Notes: generated from the letters alone by a model not told the origin. A stretch of 29,721 nt of DNA from Paludibacter sp. UBA5753 (GCA_002427615.1 DIFH01000133.1:1-29721), one strand, 5' to 3'. Positions 1-8,696 are shown, numbered from the stretch's first letter. Made by a program: numbers and translations.

Positions 1-54
1 TACTATATATTACTATTTATCAGACTTATTATACTTTTTCAGCAGACCTTAATT
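1..54. repeat. End-of-window inverted repeat, left copy
   Basis: Positions 1-54 match the reverse complement of 29631-29684 at 51 of 54 positions. The repeat starts exactly at base 1, so its true outer boundary is unknown. No open reading frame or terminal dinucleotide identifies it as a named element. A contig that stops inside a dispersed repeat would look like this; a pair of terminal repeats is the alternative. Confidence 0.8.
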
Positions 55-422
55 GGTATGTCTTGCGATATATGACATATCGCAGTAGCTCTTTTTGTTC
101 CTAATTCTGATTTATTCCCTGTTTCTTTGGTTTGTTCTTTGAATTTGAGAATAATATGTTTAGTCTATCCGGGATTTATAGAGGAAAGATACAAAAAAGA
201 AGTCGAAACGTTTTGTTTTTATGTATCGTAAAGCGTTGAATTTATTACTTGAAACTTCAAAAAAAGTTTTTTATTGAAAACTCACAGAAAAATACAACCT
301 AATATCCGCAAGTCATCGGATGACTAATTGAGATTCTGCAATTTGCTAACATAAAACCAAATTAACTCATCCGGCGACTTTCAAATGCTTGACATTTAGT
401 TGTGGATTTATGGTATACAAAG
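55..422. other. Non-coding stretch downstream of pnp
   Basis: No credible gene is visible in either strand. A short dyad with arms 64-71 and 77-84 lies near the left end and is followed by a weak T-rich run, so it could end a transcript entering from the left. A longer imperfect inverted repeat pairs 310-329 with 360-380 (core CGGATGA/TCATCCG). Its role is unknown. Confidence 0.5.
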
Positions 423-456
423 AAAAAGCTGCAATCCTTTCGGATTACAGCTTTTT
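423..456 (-). terminator. Rho-independent terminator of pnp
   Basis: Arms 423-437 and 442-456 pair over 15 positions with one mismatch around a 4-nt loop. The arms start with five A and end with five T, so the structure can end transcription in both directions. It lies 20 bp beyond the pnp stop codon. Confidence 0.85.
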
Positions 457-475
457 ACGACAACTGATTACTGAA

Positions 476-2617
476 TTATTCCGCTTTCGGCTTGTCTTCA
501 CGTGGAGGACGAGGCATTAACGCTTTGCGTGATAATTTGAATTTACCAGTCTTTTGATCAATATCCAACAGTTTTACGTCAATCATATCCCCTTCTTTGA
601 TACCGGACTGATCCATGGTTTCAATGCGTTTCCAGTCGATTTCAGAAATATGCAGCAAACCTTCTTTTCCCGGCATGAACTCAACGAATGCACCGTAAGG
701 CATTACCGATTTCACTTTAGAAGGATAAGTTTCGCCTACTTCAGGAATAGCCACTATGCCTTTGATTTTGGCTATGGCAGCGTCGATAGCCGTTTTATTA
801 TTGGCGGCAATTTCCACGCGTCCCTGGTCGCCGATTTCTTCAATCGTAATCACAGCGCCTGTTTCAGCCTGCATGTTTTGAATGATTTTTCCACCAGGCC
901 CGATAATGGCGCCGATCATTTCTTTCGGGATAAACATCACCACAATACGCGGTGCATTTGGTTTCATTTCGGCGCGAGGCTCGGCCAAGGTTTCCTGAAT
1001 TTTACCCAAAATGTGCATACGGCCTGCCTTGGCTTGATTTAAAGCCTTTTCCAGAATTTCATACGAAAGTCCGTCCACTTTAATGTCCATTTGCGTAGCA
1101 GTGATACCGTCTTTGGTTCCGGTTACCTTGAAGTCCATATCACCTAAGTGATCTTCGTCGCCTAAAATATCAGAAAGAATGGCAAAGTTTTTTCCTTTAT
1201 TTTCAGAAATCAATCCCATGGCGATACCCGAAACCGGTTTCTTGATTTCGACACCGGCATCCATCAATGCCAATGTTCCGGCGCAAACCGTAGCCATCGA
1301 CGATGAACCGTTCGATTCCAGAATATCGGAAACAACACGAATAACATACGGGTAATTTTCAGGAATCATATTTTTCAGAGCACGTAAAGCTAAGTTTCCA
1401 TGACCCACTTCACGACGGCCTACGCCACGGGAAGCTTTTGCTTCGCCGGTAGAGAAAGGAGGGAAGTTATAGTGCAACAAAAAACGTTCTTTGCCGCGAA
1501 TCAAGGCTTCGTCAACCAATTTTTCGTCCATTTTTGTTCCCAGCGTGACCGTGGTCAGCGATTGAGTTTCACCGCGAGTAAAAATAGCCGAACCATGAGT
1601 TCCAGGCAAATAATCCACTTCCGACCAGATAGGACGAATTTCGGTGGTTTTACGACCATCGAGGCGTTTGCCTTCGTCCAGGATAGAACGACGCATAGCT
1701 TCTTTTTCCACTTCGTGATAATATTTTGCGATAAGCGGTTTTTTAGCGTCAACTTCCTCGGGAGCAACTCCGGCGATATATTCGTTAACAATAGCTTCAA
1801 AGTTATCGCTCCGGGCATGTTTGTCTGGATTACAAGCTGTTGCAACAGCATAGGCTTTGTCGTATGTTTTATCCCAAACATCTTTTTTCAGATCTTCGTC
1901 ATTTTCTTCGTGACAATAAGTCCGTTTCACTGTTTTACCCACAGCTTCCATCAATTCCAATTGTACCTGGCATTGCACTTTAATGGCTTCGTGAGCCACT
2001 TTCATGGCGTTCAGCAAGTCGTCTTCGCTCACTTCTTTCATTTCGCCTTCCACCATCATGATGTTATCTATAGTGGCAGCAACCATAATTTCCATGTCTG
2101 CATCATTCAACTGCTCAAATGTGGGGTTGATAACGAATTTGCCGTTGACGCGAGCGACGCGAACTTCAGAAATAGGACCGTTGAAAGGCACATCGGAAAC
2201 AGCCAAAGCTGCCGAAGCTGCCAAACCGGCCAAAGCATCGGGCATATCAATGCCATCAGCAGAGAAAAGGGTTACGGTAACAAAAGTTTCAGCATGAAAA
2301 TCATCAGGAAACAAAGGGCGCAAAGCGCGGTCAACGAGGCGTGAAACTAAAATTTCGTAATCCGAGGCACGACCTTCGCGACGAAGGAAACCACCGGGGA
2401 AACGACCTGAAGAGGCAAATTTTTCTTTATAATCCACCGAAAGCGGCATAAAATCAGTTCCCGGTACAGCATCTTTAGCAGCGCAAACCGTTGCCAGTAA
2501 CATGGTGTTACCCATGCGAACCATCACAGAACCATCAGCTTGTTTTGCCAATTTTCCTGTTTCAATTGAAATGGTACGTCCATCACCCAGTGTGATGGTT
2601 TTTGTAACTACGTTCAT
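476..2617 (-). CDS. pnp: Polyribonucleotide nucleotidyltransferase (PNPase)
   Basis: PNPase degrades RNA 3' to 5' by phosphorolysis, releasing nucleoside diphosphates, and takes part in mRNA turnover in the cytoplasm. The 713-residue product has the full family architecture: a first RNase PH domain (with the GGFLRREGRASDYE loop near residue 75), an all-alpha linker, a second RNase PH domain with the conserved GSSSMATVCAGTLALMDAG and DILGDEDHLGDMDFKVTGT blocks, a KH domain with the GXXG loop IGPGGK, and a C-terminal S1 domain. Length fits the family (about 700 residues). The start ATG is preceded by an A-rich leader and a good promoter box at 2659-2666. The gene stands alone with its own terminator. 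Long ORFs on the opposite strand are shadows. Confidence 0.98.
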   Translation of the reverse strand: MNVVTKTITLGDGRTISIETGKLAKQADGSVMVRMGNTMLLATVCAAKDAVPGTDFMPLSVDYKEKFASSGRFPGGFLRREGRASDYEILVSRLVDRALRPLFPDDFHAETFVTVTLFSADGIDMPDALAGLAASAALAVSDVPFNGPISEVRVARVNGKFVINPTFEQLNDADMEIMVAATIDNIMMVEGEMKEVSEDDLLNAMKVAHEAIKVQCQVQLELMEAVGKTVKRTYCHEENDEDLKKDVWDKTYDKAYAVATACNPDKHARSDNFEAIVNEYIAGVAPEEVDAKKPLIAKYYHEVEKEAMRRSILDEGKRLDGRKTTEIRPIWSEVDYLPGTHGSAIFTRGETQSLTTVTLGTKMDEKLVDEALIRGKERFLLHYNFPPFSTGEAKASRGVGRREVGHGNLALRALKNMIPENYPYVIRVVSDILESNGSSSMATVCAGTLALMDAGVEIKKPVSGIAMGLISENKGKNFAILSDILGDEDHLGDMDFKVTGTKDGITATQMDIKVDGLSYEILEKALNQAKAGRMHILGKIQETLAEPRAEMKPNAPRIVVMFIPKEMIGAIIGPGGKIIQNMQAETGAVITIEEIGDQGRVEIAANNKTAIDAAIAKIKGIVAIPEVGETYPSKVKSVMPYGAFVEFMPGKEGLLHISEIDWKRIETMDQSGIKEGDMIDVKLLDIDQKTGKFKLSRKALMPRPPREDKPKAE

Positions 2618-2658
2618 AAAATTACATTTTTCTTTTTTAAACTATTAAATTTCGGTCG

Positions 2659-2666
2659 CAAAGATA
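2659..2666 (-). promoter_or_regulatory. pnp promoter, -7 box
   Basis: On the minus strand this reads TATCTTTG, an exact match to the Bacteroidota -7 consensus TAnnTTTG. It lies about 40 bp upstream of the pnp ATG. A TTG lies about 23 bp further upstream, slightly farther than the usual -33 spacing. Confidence 0.75.
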
Positions 2667-2757
2667 CAATTTAATTCTTGAAAAATGTACAAGTCGGGGT
2701 AATTTAGTGATAGAAAGTGAGCTGATTAAGAAGCATCATGATGTCAAAAATCGAAAT

Positions 2758-3324
2758 TTAACCCCAAATTTTTTCAATTATCTTTGGGAAATATTTATAT
2801 TCGAGCGCATGAACCTTGCCGGCTATTGTTTCAGCAGTGTCATCGGGAAATACGGAACATTTAGCCTGAAAAATAATGTTGCCTTCGTCGTAATTCTCGT
2901 TTACATAATGTATCGTAATGCCCGATTCCGATTCACCCGAATCTTTAACAGCTTGATGCACTTTGTCGCCGTACATGCCTTTTCCTCCGAATTTTGGTAA
3001 AAGCGCCGGATGGATATTGATTATTTTATTCGGATATTCATTAATTAAGACAGTAGGTATTCTCAGTAAAAAACCGGCAAGTATTATATAATCTATATGG
3101 TACTTTTTTAAAATATCCAAAATAGCGGTTCCTTCGTTAAATTTATCTTTTGTGAAAGTAAAGGATGGAATTTTTAACTTCTCAGCCCGTTGATGAACAA
3201 AAGCATCGGATTTATTGGAAAGAATAAGTGGAAAATCGAATTTTGAATTGTCGGCAAAGTAATTCACTATGTTTTCGGCATTTGAACCCGAACCGGAGGC
3301 AAAAATTGCAATTTTTGAAGGCAT
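2758..3324 (-). CDS. purN: Phosphoribosylglycinamide formyltransferase
   Basis: PurN transfers a formyl group from 10-formyltetrahydrofolate to GAR in the third step of purine synthesis. The 188-residue product starts with the nucleotide-binding stretch IAIFASGSGSNAENI and carries the catalytic segment INIHPALLPKFGGKGMYG, with the family Asn and His and the following GITIHYVNENYDEGNII, which contains the conserved His and Asp region. The frame stays open upstream to 3609, but that extension is antisense to acpP. The ATG at 3322-3324 leaves a normal PurN N-terminus of typical length. It is divergent from acpP; the two genes are 151 bp apart. Confidence 0.95.
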   Translation of the reverse strand: MPSKIAIFASGSGSNAENIVNYFADNSKFDFPLILSNKSDAFVHQRAEKLKIPSFTFTKDKFNEGTAILDILKKYHIDYIILAGFLLRIPTVLINEYPNKIINIHPALLPKFGGKGMYGDKVHQAVKDSGESESGITIHYVNENYDEGNIIFQAKCSVFPDDTAETIAGKVHALEYKYFPKIIEKIWG

Positions 3325-3345
3325 CGTATGAGTGTTTTTATTGCT

Positions 3346-3353
3346 CAAAAATA
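3346..3353 (-). promoter_or_regulatory. Possible purN promoter, -7 box
   Basis: The minus strand reads TATTTTTG, matching TAnnTTTG, 21 bp upstream of the purN ATG. No convincing -33 element is at the right distance, so confidence is limited. Confidence 0.45.
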
Positions 3354-3416
3354 AGCTGTTTGTGCAAAAAAGTATATTTTTTTCATCAATAATGCGGTAA
3401 TTTGGAGAAAATTTCT

Positions 3417-3424
3417 TTCCTTTG
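3417..3424 (+). promoter_or_regulatory. Possible acpP promoter, -7 box
   Basis: TTCCTTTG differs from TAnnTTTG at one defined position and lies 51 bp upstream of the acpP ATG. The leader between is A/T-rich, as is usual for highly expressed Bacteroidota genes. The -33 region is not clear. Confidence 0.5.
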
Positions 3425-3475
3425 CACCGCAAAATTATAAAACATTTTTTATTTATAAACTTAAAAACAAAAATT

Positions 3476-3712
3476 ATGTCAGAAGTTGCAGCTAAAGTAA
3501 AAGCTATTATCGTAGACAAATTAGGCGTTGAAGAAGCAGATGTTGTGCCAACAGCAAGTTTTACCAACGACCTTGGCGCTGATTCATTAGACACAGTAGA
3601 ATTGATCATGGAATTCGAAAAAGAATTCGGTATTTCTATTCCGGACGAACAAGCAGAAAAAATTTCTACAGTAGGCGACGCTATCGCTCACATCGAAGCT
3701 ATTCAGAAATAA
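3476..3712 (+). CDS. acpP: Acyl carrier protein
   Basis: Acyl carrier protein holds the growing fatty acid chain on a phosphopantetheine arm during type II fatty acid synthesis. The 78-residue acidic product contains the attachment motif GADSLDTVELIM, in which Ser37 carries the prosthetic group. The frame extends upstream to 3422, but the ATG at 3476 gives the standard N-terminus MSEVAAKVK and the exact family length. It is followed after 24 bp by fabF, the usual acpP-fabF-rnc order. Confidence 0.98.
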   Translation: MSEVAAKVKAIIVDKLGVEEADVVPTASFTNDLGADSLDTVELIMEFEKEFGISIPDEQAEKISTVGDAIAHIEAIQK

Positions 3713-3736
3713 TTTTTCCACAATAATCAATTTATT

Positions 3737-4999
3737 ATGGAATTGAAGAGAGTTGTAGTGACTGGTTTAGGCGCATTAACTCCTTTGGGTAATACTATTC
3801 CTGAGTTTTGGAATAGTATTATTCATGGCGTAAGCGGCGCTGGACCAATTACTCATTTTGATGCATCTGCGTTCAAAACACAGTTTGCCTGCGAAGTGAA
3901 AGATTTCGATCCGTTGAAATATTTCGACCGGAAGGAAGCACGCAAACTGGATATATACGCACAGTATGCCATTGCAGCCGCACAAGAAACTATCGAAAGC
4001 AGCGGCGTTGATTTAGAGTCAATAGATAAAGACGAAGTGGGTGTAATCTTTGCTGCCGGAATCGGTGGCATTACTACATTTGAACAGGAAGTCGGCAACT
4101 ATTACCAACATATCGAAGACGGACCCAGATTTAATCCTTTTTTCATTCCTAAGATGATTTCGGATATTGCTGCCGGACAGATTTCGATTATGTATGGTTT
4201 TCGCGGGCCGAATTATTCAACGGCTTCGGCTTGTGCTTCGTCGACCAATGCGATTATCGATGCTTTTACGCACATTCGTATGGGCAGAGCCAATATAATC
4301 CTGGCAGGAGGTTCCGAGGCGGCAATTACTCCCGGCGGCGTTGGCGGTTTTAATGCATTGACGGCTTTATCAACCCGAAACGATGATCCTGCGGGCGCTT
4401 CACGGCCGTTCAGCAAAAGCCGCGATGGCTTTGTGATGGGCGAAGGCGCCGGTTGTCTGATGCTCGAAGAATTGGAACATGCCTTGGCGCGTGGAGCCAA
4501 TATTCTTTGTGAAGTTGTCGGCGGAGGCATGTCGGCCGATGCATATCACCTTACGGCTACACATCCGGATGGACTTGGAGCTAAATTGGTTATGAACAGA
4601 GCTTTGAAAGATGCCGGAATGACTCCGGAAGATATTGATTATATTAATGTTCACGGAACATCTACACCTGTTGGAGATATTTCTGAAGCGAAAGCTATCA
4701 AAGAAGTGTTTGGTGAACATGCTTATAAACTGAATATCAGCTCTACAAAATCAATGACAGGTCACTTGCTCGGAGCTGCGGGTGCAGTTGAAGCCATTGT
4801 GTCGGTTCTGTCTGTTGTAAATGATATTGTACCGCCTACAATTAATTTTACTGAAGGCGACGAGGATCCGGATATTGATTATAATCTCAATTTTACTTTC
4901 AACAAGGCACAAAAACGTACGGTAAATGCTGCATTGTCAAATACTTTTGGCTTTGGAGGCCATAATGCCAGTTTGATAGTAAAAAAGTTTATTCGCTAA
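3737..4999 (+). CDS. fabF: Beta-ketoacyl-ACP synthase II
   Basis: FabF condenses malonyl-ACP with acyl-ACP to lengthen fatty acids. The 420-residue protein begins with RVVVTGLGALTPLG and has the thiolase-fold Cys-His-His triad: the nucleophile in STASACASS (around residue 168), His in NVHGTSTPVGD (around 308) and His in MTGHLLGAAGA (around 345). The C-terminal FGFGGHNASL loop is also intact. Length is typical for KAS II. It lies between acpP and rnc and ends only 3 bp before the rnc start, so the genes are probably cotranscribed and translationally coupled. Confidence 0.97.
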   Translation: MELKRVVVTGLGALTPLGNTIPEFWNSIIHGVSGAGPITHFDASAFKTQFACEVKDFDPLKYFDRKEARKLDIYAQYAIAAAQETIESSGVDLESIDKDEVGVIFAAGIGGITTFEQEVGNYYQHIEDGPRFNPFFIPKMISDIAAGQISIMYGFRGPNYSTASACASSTNAIIDAFTHIRMGRANIILAGGSEAAITPGGVGGFNALTALSTRNDDPAGASRPFSKSRDGFVMGEGAGCLMLEELEHALARGANILCEVVGGGMSADAYHLTATHPDGLGAKLVMNRALKDAGMTPEDIDYINVHGTSTPVGDISEAKAIKEVFGEHAYKLNISSTKSMTGHLLGAAGAVEAIVSVLSVVNDIVPPTINFTEGDEDPDIDYNLNFTFNKAQKRTVNAALSNTFGFGGHNASLIVKKFIR

Positions 5000-5002
5000 A
5001 TT

Positions 5003-5794
5003 GTGATTAAAATATTCATACATAATTTAAGGCTCTTTTCAAAATCACGAAAAGAGCCTTATTTGCTATTCCGTAAAGTATTGGGTTTTTATCCTGAAAA
5101 AATTGAGTACTACCAACTTGCAGTACGCCACCGATCGGTTGCCATACCAACCGATGATGGACATTTACTAAACAATGAGCGGCTTGAATTTCTGGGAGAT
5201 GCTGTCTTAAATTCTGTTGTAACGGATATTCTCTACAGGCGTTACGAAAATCAACGCGAAGGTTTCCTCACCAATACTCGTTCGAAAATTGTAAAACGTG
5301 ATTCGTTGAATCAATTAGCGCTCGACATTGGTTTGGAAAAACTCATGCAAGCTTCGAAACATGTTAATACCCATACAAATAATAATATCTACGGCAATGC
5401 GCTTGAAGCGCTGCTGGGCGCAATTTATTTGGATTATGGGTATAAAAAATGCAAAAGCTTCGTCGAACAGCGGTTGTTAAAGACCTTTGTAGATATAGAT
5501 AAAGTGGCTGAGGACGAGGTTAATTTTAAATCTAAGATCATTGAATGGAGTCAAAAAAACCGGCTTCCACTTGAGTTTGTCTTGGTTGATGAGCATCTGG
5601 ACTCAAGCAACAAACACATCTTTAAAACACAATTAACCATATCCGGTCAAACAATTTGTGAGGCTACGGGATCCAACAAAAAGGAATCTCAGCAAAATGC
5701 ATCCTTTATAGCTTTGCAGTTAATTCAATCTCATCCCCAATTTATCGGAGATGTTCTCGCTTTGAACGAAATAAGTCAACCTGTTGAGAACTAA
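5003..5794 (+). CDS. rnc: Ribonuclease III
   Basis: RNase III cleaves double-stranded RNA in rRNA precursors and some mRNAs. The 263-residue product has the signature NNERLEFLGDAVL (around residues 57-69), the second acidic cluster in NALEALLGAIYLDYG, and a C-terminal double-stranded RNA-binding domain (VNFKSKIIEWSQKN to GSNKKESQQNASFIAL). The start is a GTG 3 bp after the fabF stop. It is preferred because the N-terminal stretch leading to FRKVLGFYP, usual in Bacteroidota homologues, lies in this frame before any ATG. A perfect hairpin covers codons 9-20 (5029-5060) and could affect expression. Confidence 0.95.
   Translation: MIKIFIHNLRLFSKSRKEPYLLFRKVLGFYPEKIEYYQLAVRHRSVAIPTDDGHLLNNERLEFLGDAVLNSVVTDILYRRYENQREGFLTNTRSKIVKRDSLNQLALDIGLEKLMQASKHVNTHTNNNIYGNALEALLGAIYLDYGYKKCKSFVEQRLLKTFVDIDKVAEDEVNFKSKIIEWSQKNRLPLEFVLVDEHLDSSNKHIFKTQLTISGQTICEATGSNKKESQQNASFIALQLIQSHPQFIGDVLALNEISQPVEN
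5029..5060 (+). promoter_or_regulatory. Hairpin inside the start of rnc
   Basis: Arms 5029-5040 and 5049-5060 pair perfectly over 12 bp (AAGGCTCTTTTC) around an 8-nt loop. It begins 29 nt after the fabF stop and lies in the rnc reading frame. It lacks a T-run, so it is a poor terminator. A double-stranded segment in the message for RNase III could be a self-cleavage site. That role is inferred. Confidence 0.6.
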
Positions 5795-5864
5795 ATAGCA
5801 TTTTCTGTTGTTAAACTGCTGACAGACTGTGTTTGAAGGCTAACAATTGCACAAAATTATATGT

Positions 5865-5900
5865 TTTGTGTTGTTATTTTCATGTAAATACTTATCTTTG
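5865..5900 (+). promoter_or_regulatory. Promoter of the acyl-CoA synthetase gene
   Basis: TATCTTTG at 5893-5900 matches the -7 consensus. TTTG at 5865-5868 and TTG at 5871-5873 are candidates for the -33 element; the latter leaves a 19-bp spacer. The ATG follows 40 bp downstream. Confidence 0.75.
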
Positions 5901-5940
5901 CATCTGACCGGTAATCAATAAAATATAAAAAACACAAATC

Positions 5941-7743
5941 ATGGAAGAACTTCATTTTTCTCAGATTATAAAAGCTCAGGCCAAAAAATACGGGAATAAA
6001 ACCATGCTATGCTCCAGAAATAACCTGAGCGATGATTGGACTGCTTTATCATGGATTGATTTTGATATGCAAGTTTCAATTGCCGCTAAAGCTTTATTCG
6101 ATTTAGGCGTTGTAGAACACGAATGTGTCGGACAATTCTCGCAAAATAAAGCCGAGAATCTGATTGTAGACTTTGCGCTTTATACCAACAGGGCTGTAAT
6201 GGTGCCCATGTATGCGACCTCGTCGACTCCACAAGTAGAATTTATTGTGAATGATTCCGAGATAAAAATTATTTTTGTTGGCGATCAACGACAGTATGAT
6301 GTGGCCATCGAGGTGTTGAAAACTTCTAAAGTGTTGAAAAAAATTATTGTATTCGACAAAGAGGTGGCGCTTGTCGACAAAGAAAATTCGATGTATTACG
6401 ATGATTTTTTGTTGATTGGAAAGAGATCAACAAGGCATTTCGACGTTGAGAACAGGCAAGATGAAGCTACTGAGGATGATTTGGCTTGTATACTTTATAC
6501 TTCGGGAACGACCGGAAATCCTAAAGGCGTGATGATGCCTCATTCCTGTTTCCTCGAAGCAATGCGTATACATAAAATTAGACTTACCACAGTGACTGAC
6601 AATGATGTTTCCATTGCATTTTTGCCTCTTTCACACGTTTTTGAACGAACCTGGTGTTATTTCTGTATCTACATGGGCGTTCAGATTTATATTAATCTCC
6701 GTCCTACTGAAATTCAACAAACTATCAAAGATGTACGCCCTACTTTAATGTGTGCCGTACCACGTTTCTGGGAAAAAGTGTATGCGGGAGTACTGGACAA
6801 TATTTCGAAAATGTCGCCTTTCAAACAGGGGATAGTAACATGGGCTTTAGCAGTAGGGAAACAATATAACCTGGATTATTTGAGAACTGGGAAGCAGCCC
6901 GGATTGTTCTTGAAACTGGAATATAAAATTGCAGACAAGCTGATTTTTTCAAAAGTTAAGAATACAATCGGAATTGAAAATGCCAATATGCTGCCAACGG
7001 CAGGGGCAAAACTTTCTGACGAAATAACCGTATTTATGAGAAGTATCGGGGTGCCGATTGTCTATGGCTATGGGCTTACCGAAAGCACTGCAACAGTAAC
7101 ATGTTTCGATTATGTGGGATATGAAATAGGTACGGTCGGGTCTATTATGCCCGATGTTTATGTGAAAATCGGAGAGGAGAATGAAATTCTTTTGAAAGGA
7201 AAGACAATTTTTCCCGGATATTATCATAATCAGCAGGCTACGGCTGCCGCTTTTACTGCGGATGGCTGGTTCAAAACGGGCGACGCAGGAATTCTGAAAG
7301 GCGATAAAATTATACTTACTGAACGTATCAAGGATTTATTTAAAACATCAAACGGGAAATATATTGCACCACAGGAAATTGAAACGCGTTTAAGTGTCGA
7401 TAAGTATATTGAACAGGTTGCCGTGATCGGAGATGAGCGAAATTTCGTTACAGCGATTATTGCCCCATCGATTCCTGCAATTGAAGAATATGCAACAAAG
7501 AAAAAGATTGAATTCAGTTCGATCGATGAATTGATTAATCATCCTGCCATTTACTCGTTGATCGAAGGGCGTATTAAAGACTTGCAAGCGGGAATGTTAA
7601 ATTACGAGCAAATCAAAAAATTTACACTTATTAAAAAGAGCTTTAGCATTGAAACAGGAGAATTGACAAATACCCTTAAAATGCGTAGGAGTGTGATTAT
7701 GCAAAAGTACAAAACTCAAATTGATCAGATGTATAAAGCATGA
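5941..7743 (+). CDS. Long-chain fatty acid-CoA ligase (AMP-forming)
   Basis: This enzyme activates long-chain fatty acids to acyl-CoA through an acyl-adenylate. The 600-residue protein has the AMP-binding P-loop LYTSGTTGNPKGVMMPH (around residue 185), FLPLSHVFERT, the adenine-binding block GYGLTESTATVTC (around 378), GWFKTGDAG with the ribose-contacting Asp (around 440) and the hinge KDLFKTSNGKYIAPQEIE. Length and motif order fit the FAA1/FadD15-like long-chain synthetases common in Bacteroidota. It has its own promoter and no partner gene. The exact fatty-acid range cannot be read from sequence. Confidence 0.93.
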   Translation: MEELHFSQIIKAQAKKYGNKTMLCSRNNLSDDWTALSWIDFDMQVSIAAKALFDLGVVEHECVGQFSQNKAENLIVDFALYTNRAVMVPMYATSSTPQVEFIVNDSEIKIIFVGDQRQYDVAIEVLKTSKVLKKIIVFDKEVALVDKENSMYYDDFLLIGKRSTRHFDVENRQDEATEDDLACILYTSGTTGNPKGVMMPHSCFLEAMRIHKIRLTTVTDNDVSIAFLPLSHVFERTWCYFCIYMGVQIYINLRPTEIQQTIKDVRPTLMCAVPRFWEKVYAGVLDNISKMSPFKQGIVTWALAVGKQYNLDYLRTGKQPGLFLKLEYKIADKLIFSKVKNTIGIENANMLPTAGAKLSDEITVFMRSIGVPIVYGYGLTESTATVTCFDYVGYEIGTVGSIMPDVYVKIGEENEILLKGKTIFPGYYHNQQATAAAFTADGWFKTGDAGILKGDKIILTERIKDLFKTSNGKYIAPQEIETRLSVDKYIEQVAVIGDERNFVTAIIAPSIPAIEEYATKKKIEFSSIDELINHPAIYSLIEGRIKDLQAGMLNYEQIKKFTLIKKSFSIETGELTNTLKMRRSVIMQKYKTQIDQMYKA

Positions 7744-7778
7744 AAATTAAGCATTCTTTTGAAAGATAGGATTTATTA

Positions 7779-7809
7779 TTGTGTTATACAACATATTTTT
7801 GTATTTTTG
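7779..7809 (+). promoter_or_regulatory. Promoter of the winged-helix gene
   Basis: TATTTTTG at 7802-7809 matches the -7 consensus and TTG at 7779-7781 lies 20 bp upstream as a -33 element. The ATG follows 43 bp downstream. Confidence 0.7.
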
Positions 7810-7852
7810 TGCCGAAATTGTTTAGTTCAACTTATTTTACAATAAAATTATT

Positions 7853-8050
7853 ATGTTAAACGAAGAAATTGGAAATAATGCCGGACTCGTGTGGTCTGCA
7901 TTAGTAAACGGCGAACTTAATGTTAAAGCCGTTAAAAAGGCTACTAAACTCACAGAAAAAGATTTGAATCTTGCTTTAGGTTGGTTAGCCCGCGAAGGGA
8001 AAATACAATTCAACGAAGTTGATGGAGAGTTGTTGGTCGCATTAGTGTAA
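7853..8050 (+). CDS. Small winged helix-turn-helix protein (DUF2582-like)
   Basis: The 65-residue product consists of a single winged-helix fold: a first helix (EEIGNNAGLVWSALV), a helix-turn-helix (LNVKAVKKATKLTEKDLNLALGWLAREGKI) and a short beta wing (IQFNEVDGELLVAL). It resembles the DUF2582 / PF10771 family of stand-alone winged-helix proteins found mainly in Bacteroidota, whose function is unknown. It is monocistronic, with its own promoter and a strong terminator 18 bp after the stop. DNA binding is inferred from the fold only. Confidence 0.85.
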   Translation: MLNEEIGNNAGLVWSALVNGELNVKAVKKATKLTEKDLNLALGWLAREGKIQFNEVDGELLVALV

Positions 8051-8067
8051 TACAACACGGACATTAG

Positions 8068-8100
8068 AAGCGGACAAGTCAAAGTTTGTCCGCTTTTTTC
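8068..8100 (+). terminator. Rho-independent terminator of the winged-helix gene
   Basis: Arms 8068-8077 and 8086-8095 (AAGCGGACAA/TTGTCCGCTT) pair perfectly around an 8-nt loop, followed by a T-run. Confidence 0.88.
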
Positions 8101-8166
8101 TTGAAAAAAGAGACCGGTTTGCAGTTTTTTTTTAATTAAGATATTTCGTAATTTAAAAAATAGGCG

Positions 8167-8174
8167 TATATTTG
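8167..8174 (+). promoter_or_regulatory. Promoter of the tRNA unit, -7 box
   Basis: TATATTTG matches TAnnTTTG. It is the only good box between the terminator at 8068-8100 and the tRNA genes, and it implies a leader of about 145 nt. Confidence 0.65.
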
Positions 8175-8321
8175 CAGCCGCTTTGAGAGAGAACAAAGCC
8201 GGATAAAAACATTGGGAAAATAGTTTCTCGCCAAAGACGAAAGTTGAGTACGACTTTGCCTTAAAAGATGGACACGAATCCGATCTTGGCAAGACTAAAA
8301 TTTTTACAACAAAAAACAATT
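8175..8321 (+). other. Leader of the tRNA-Gly/tRNA-Leu transcript
   Basis: The 147 bp between the promoter and tRNA-Gly has no open frame of note. Nine bases at 8285-8293 (CTTGGCAAG) are the exact reverse complement of the tRNA-Gly anticodon region 8352-8360. A small stem with arms AAAGT and ACTTT lies near the middle. No known leader RNA class is recognised. Confidence 0.45.
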
Positions 8322-8394
<73 letters not shown>

Positions 8395-8414
8395 CAAGAC
8401 ATGTAAGGAATGAT

Positions 8415-8497
8415 GCCCGGATGGTGGAATGGTAGACACGAAGGACTTAAAATCCTTTGGCTTCACGGCTGTGCGGGTTCAAGTCCCGCTTCGGGTA
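8415..8497 (+). tRNA. tRNA-Leu (TAA)
   Basis: The 83-nt class II tRNA has acceptor arms GCCCGGA (8415-8421) and TTCGGGT (8490-8496) with discriminator A, anticodon stem AAGGA/TCCTT with loop CTTAAAA (anticodon TAA), an extended variable arm typical of tRNA-Leu and a T-arm GGTTCAAGTCC. The 3' CCA is not encoded. It follows tRNA-Gly after 20 bp and is probably cotranscribed. Confidence 0.96.
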
Positions 8498-8502
8498 CAA
8501 CG

Positions 8503-8541
8503 AAAAGAGACAAACTGATTCAGTTTGTCTCTTTTTTCTTG
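8503..8541 (+). terminator. Rho-independent terminator of the tRNA unit
   Basis: Arms 8503-8518 and 8520-8535 (AAAAGAGACAAACTGA and its complement) form a near-continuous palindrome ending in a T-run, starting 6 bp after tRNA-Leu. Confidence 0.9.
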
Positions 8542-8591
8542 CCTACCCCTTTGTCAACGATCTCCTTTACGGGCAAGAATTTATAGAGGGT

Positions 8592-8696
8592 CTGCAGCAG
8601 GCAGGTTTAGCCCCGTCGGGGCAAAGAGTTTAAATACTTAGCAATCAACTAAATGGCTGATTATTATCAAATTTATTAGGGTGCTGAGTAGTTACG
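8592..8696 (-). repeat. Partial copy (one end) of the 242-bp MITE-like element
   Basis: This segment matches the reverse complement of 27426-27530 at about 96 of 105 positions, including the terminal motif AGGGTGCTGAGTAGTTACG at 8678-8696. It also has the GC-rich dyad GCCCCGTCGGGGC (8610-8622). The other end of the element is missing, so this is a truncated copy between the tRNA terminator and the SulP gene. The rest of the gap 8542-8872 shows only AT-rich sequence and the SulP promoter. Confidence 0.85.

Noticed and set aside
1400..2344. Long open frame (314 codons) antisense to pnp, plus many similar frames opposite other genes
   Set aside because: The translation is rich in Phe, His and Ser without any domain, and pnp on the other strand is unmistakable. 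The other antisense frames have the same character.
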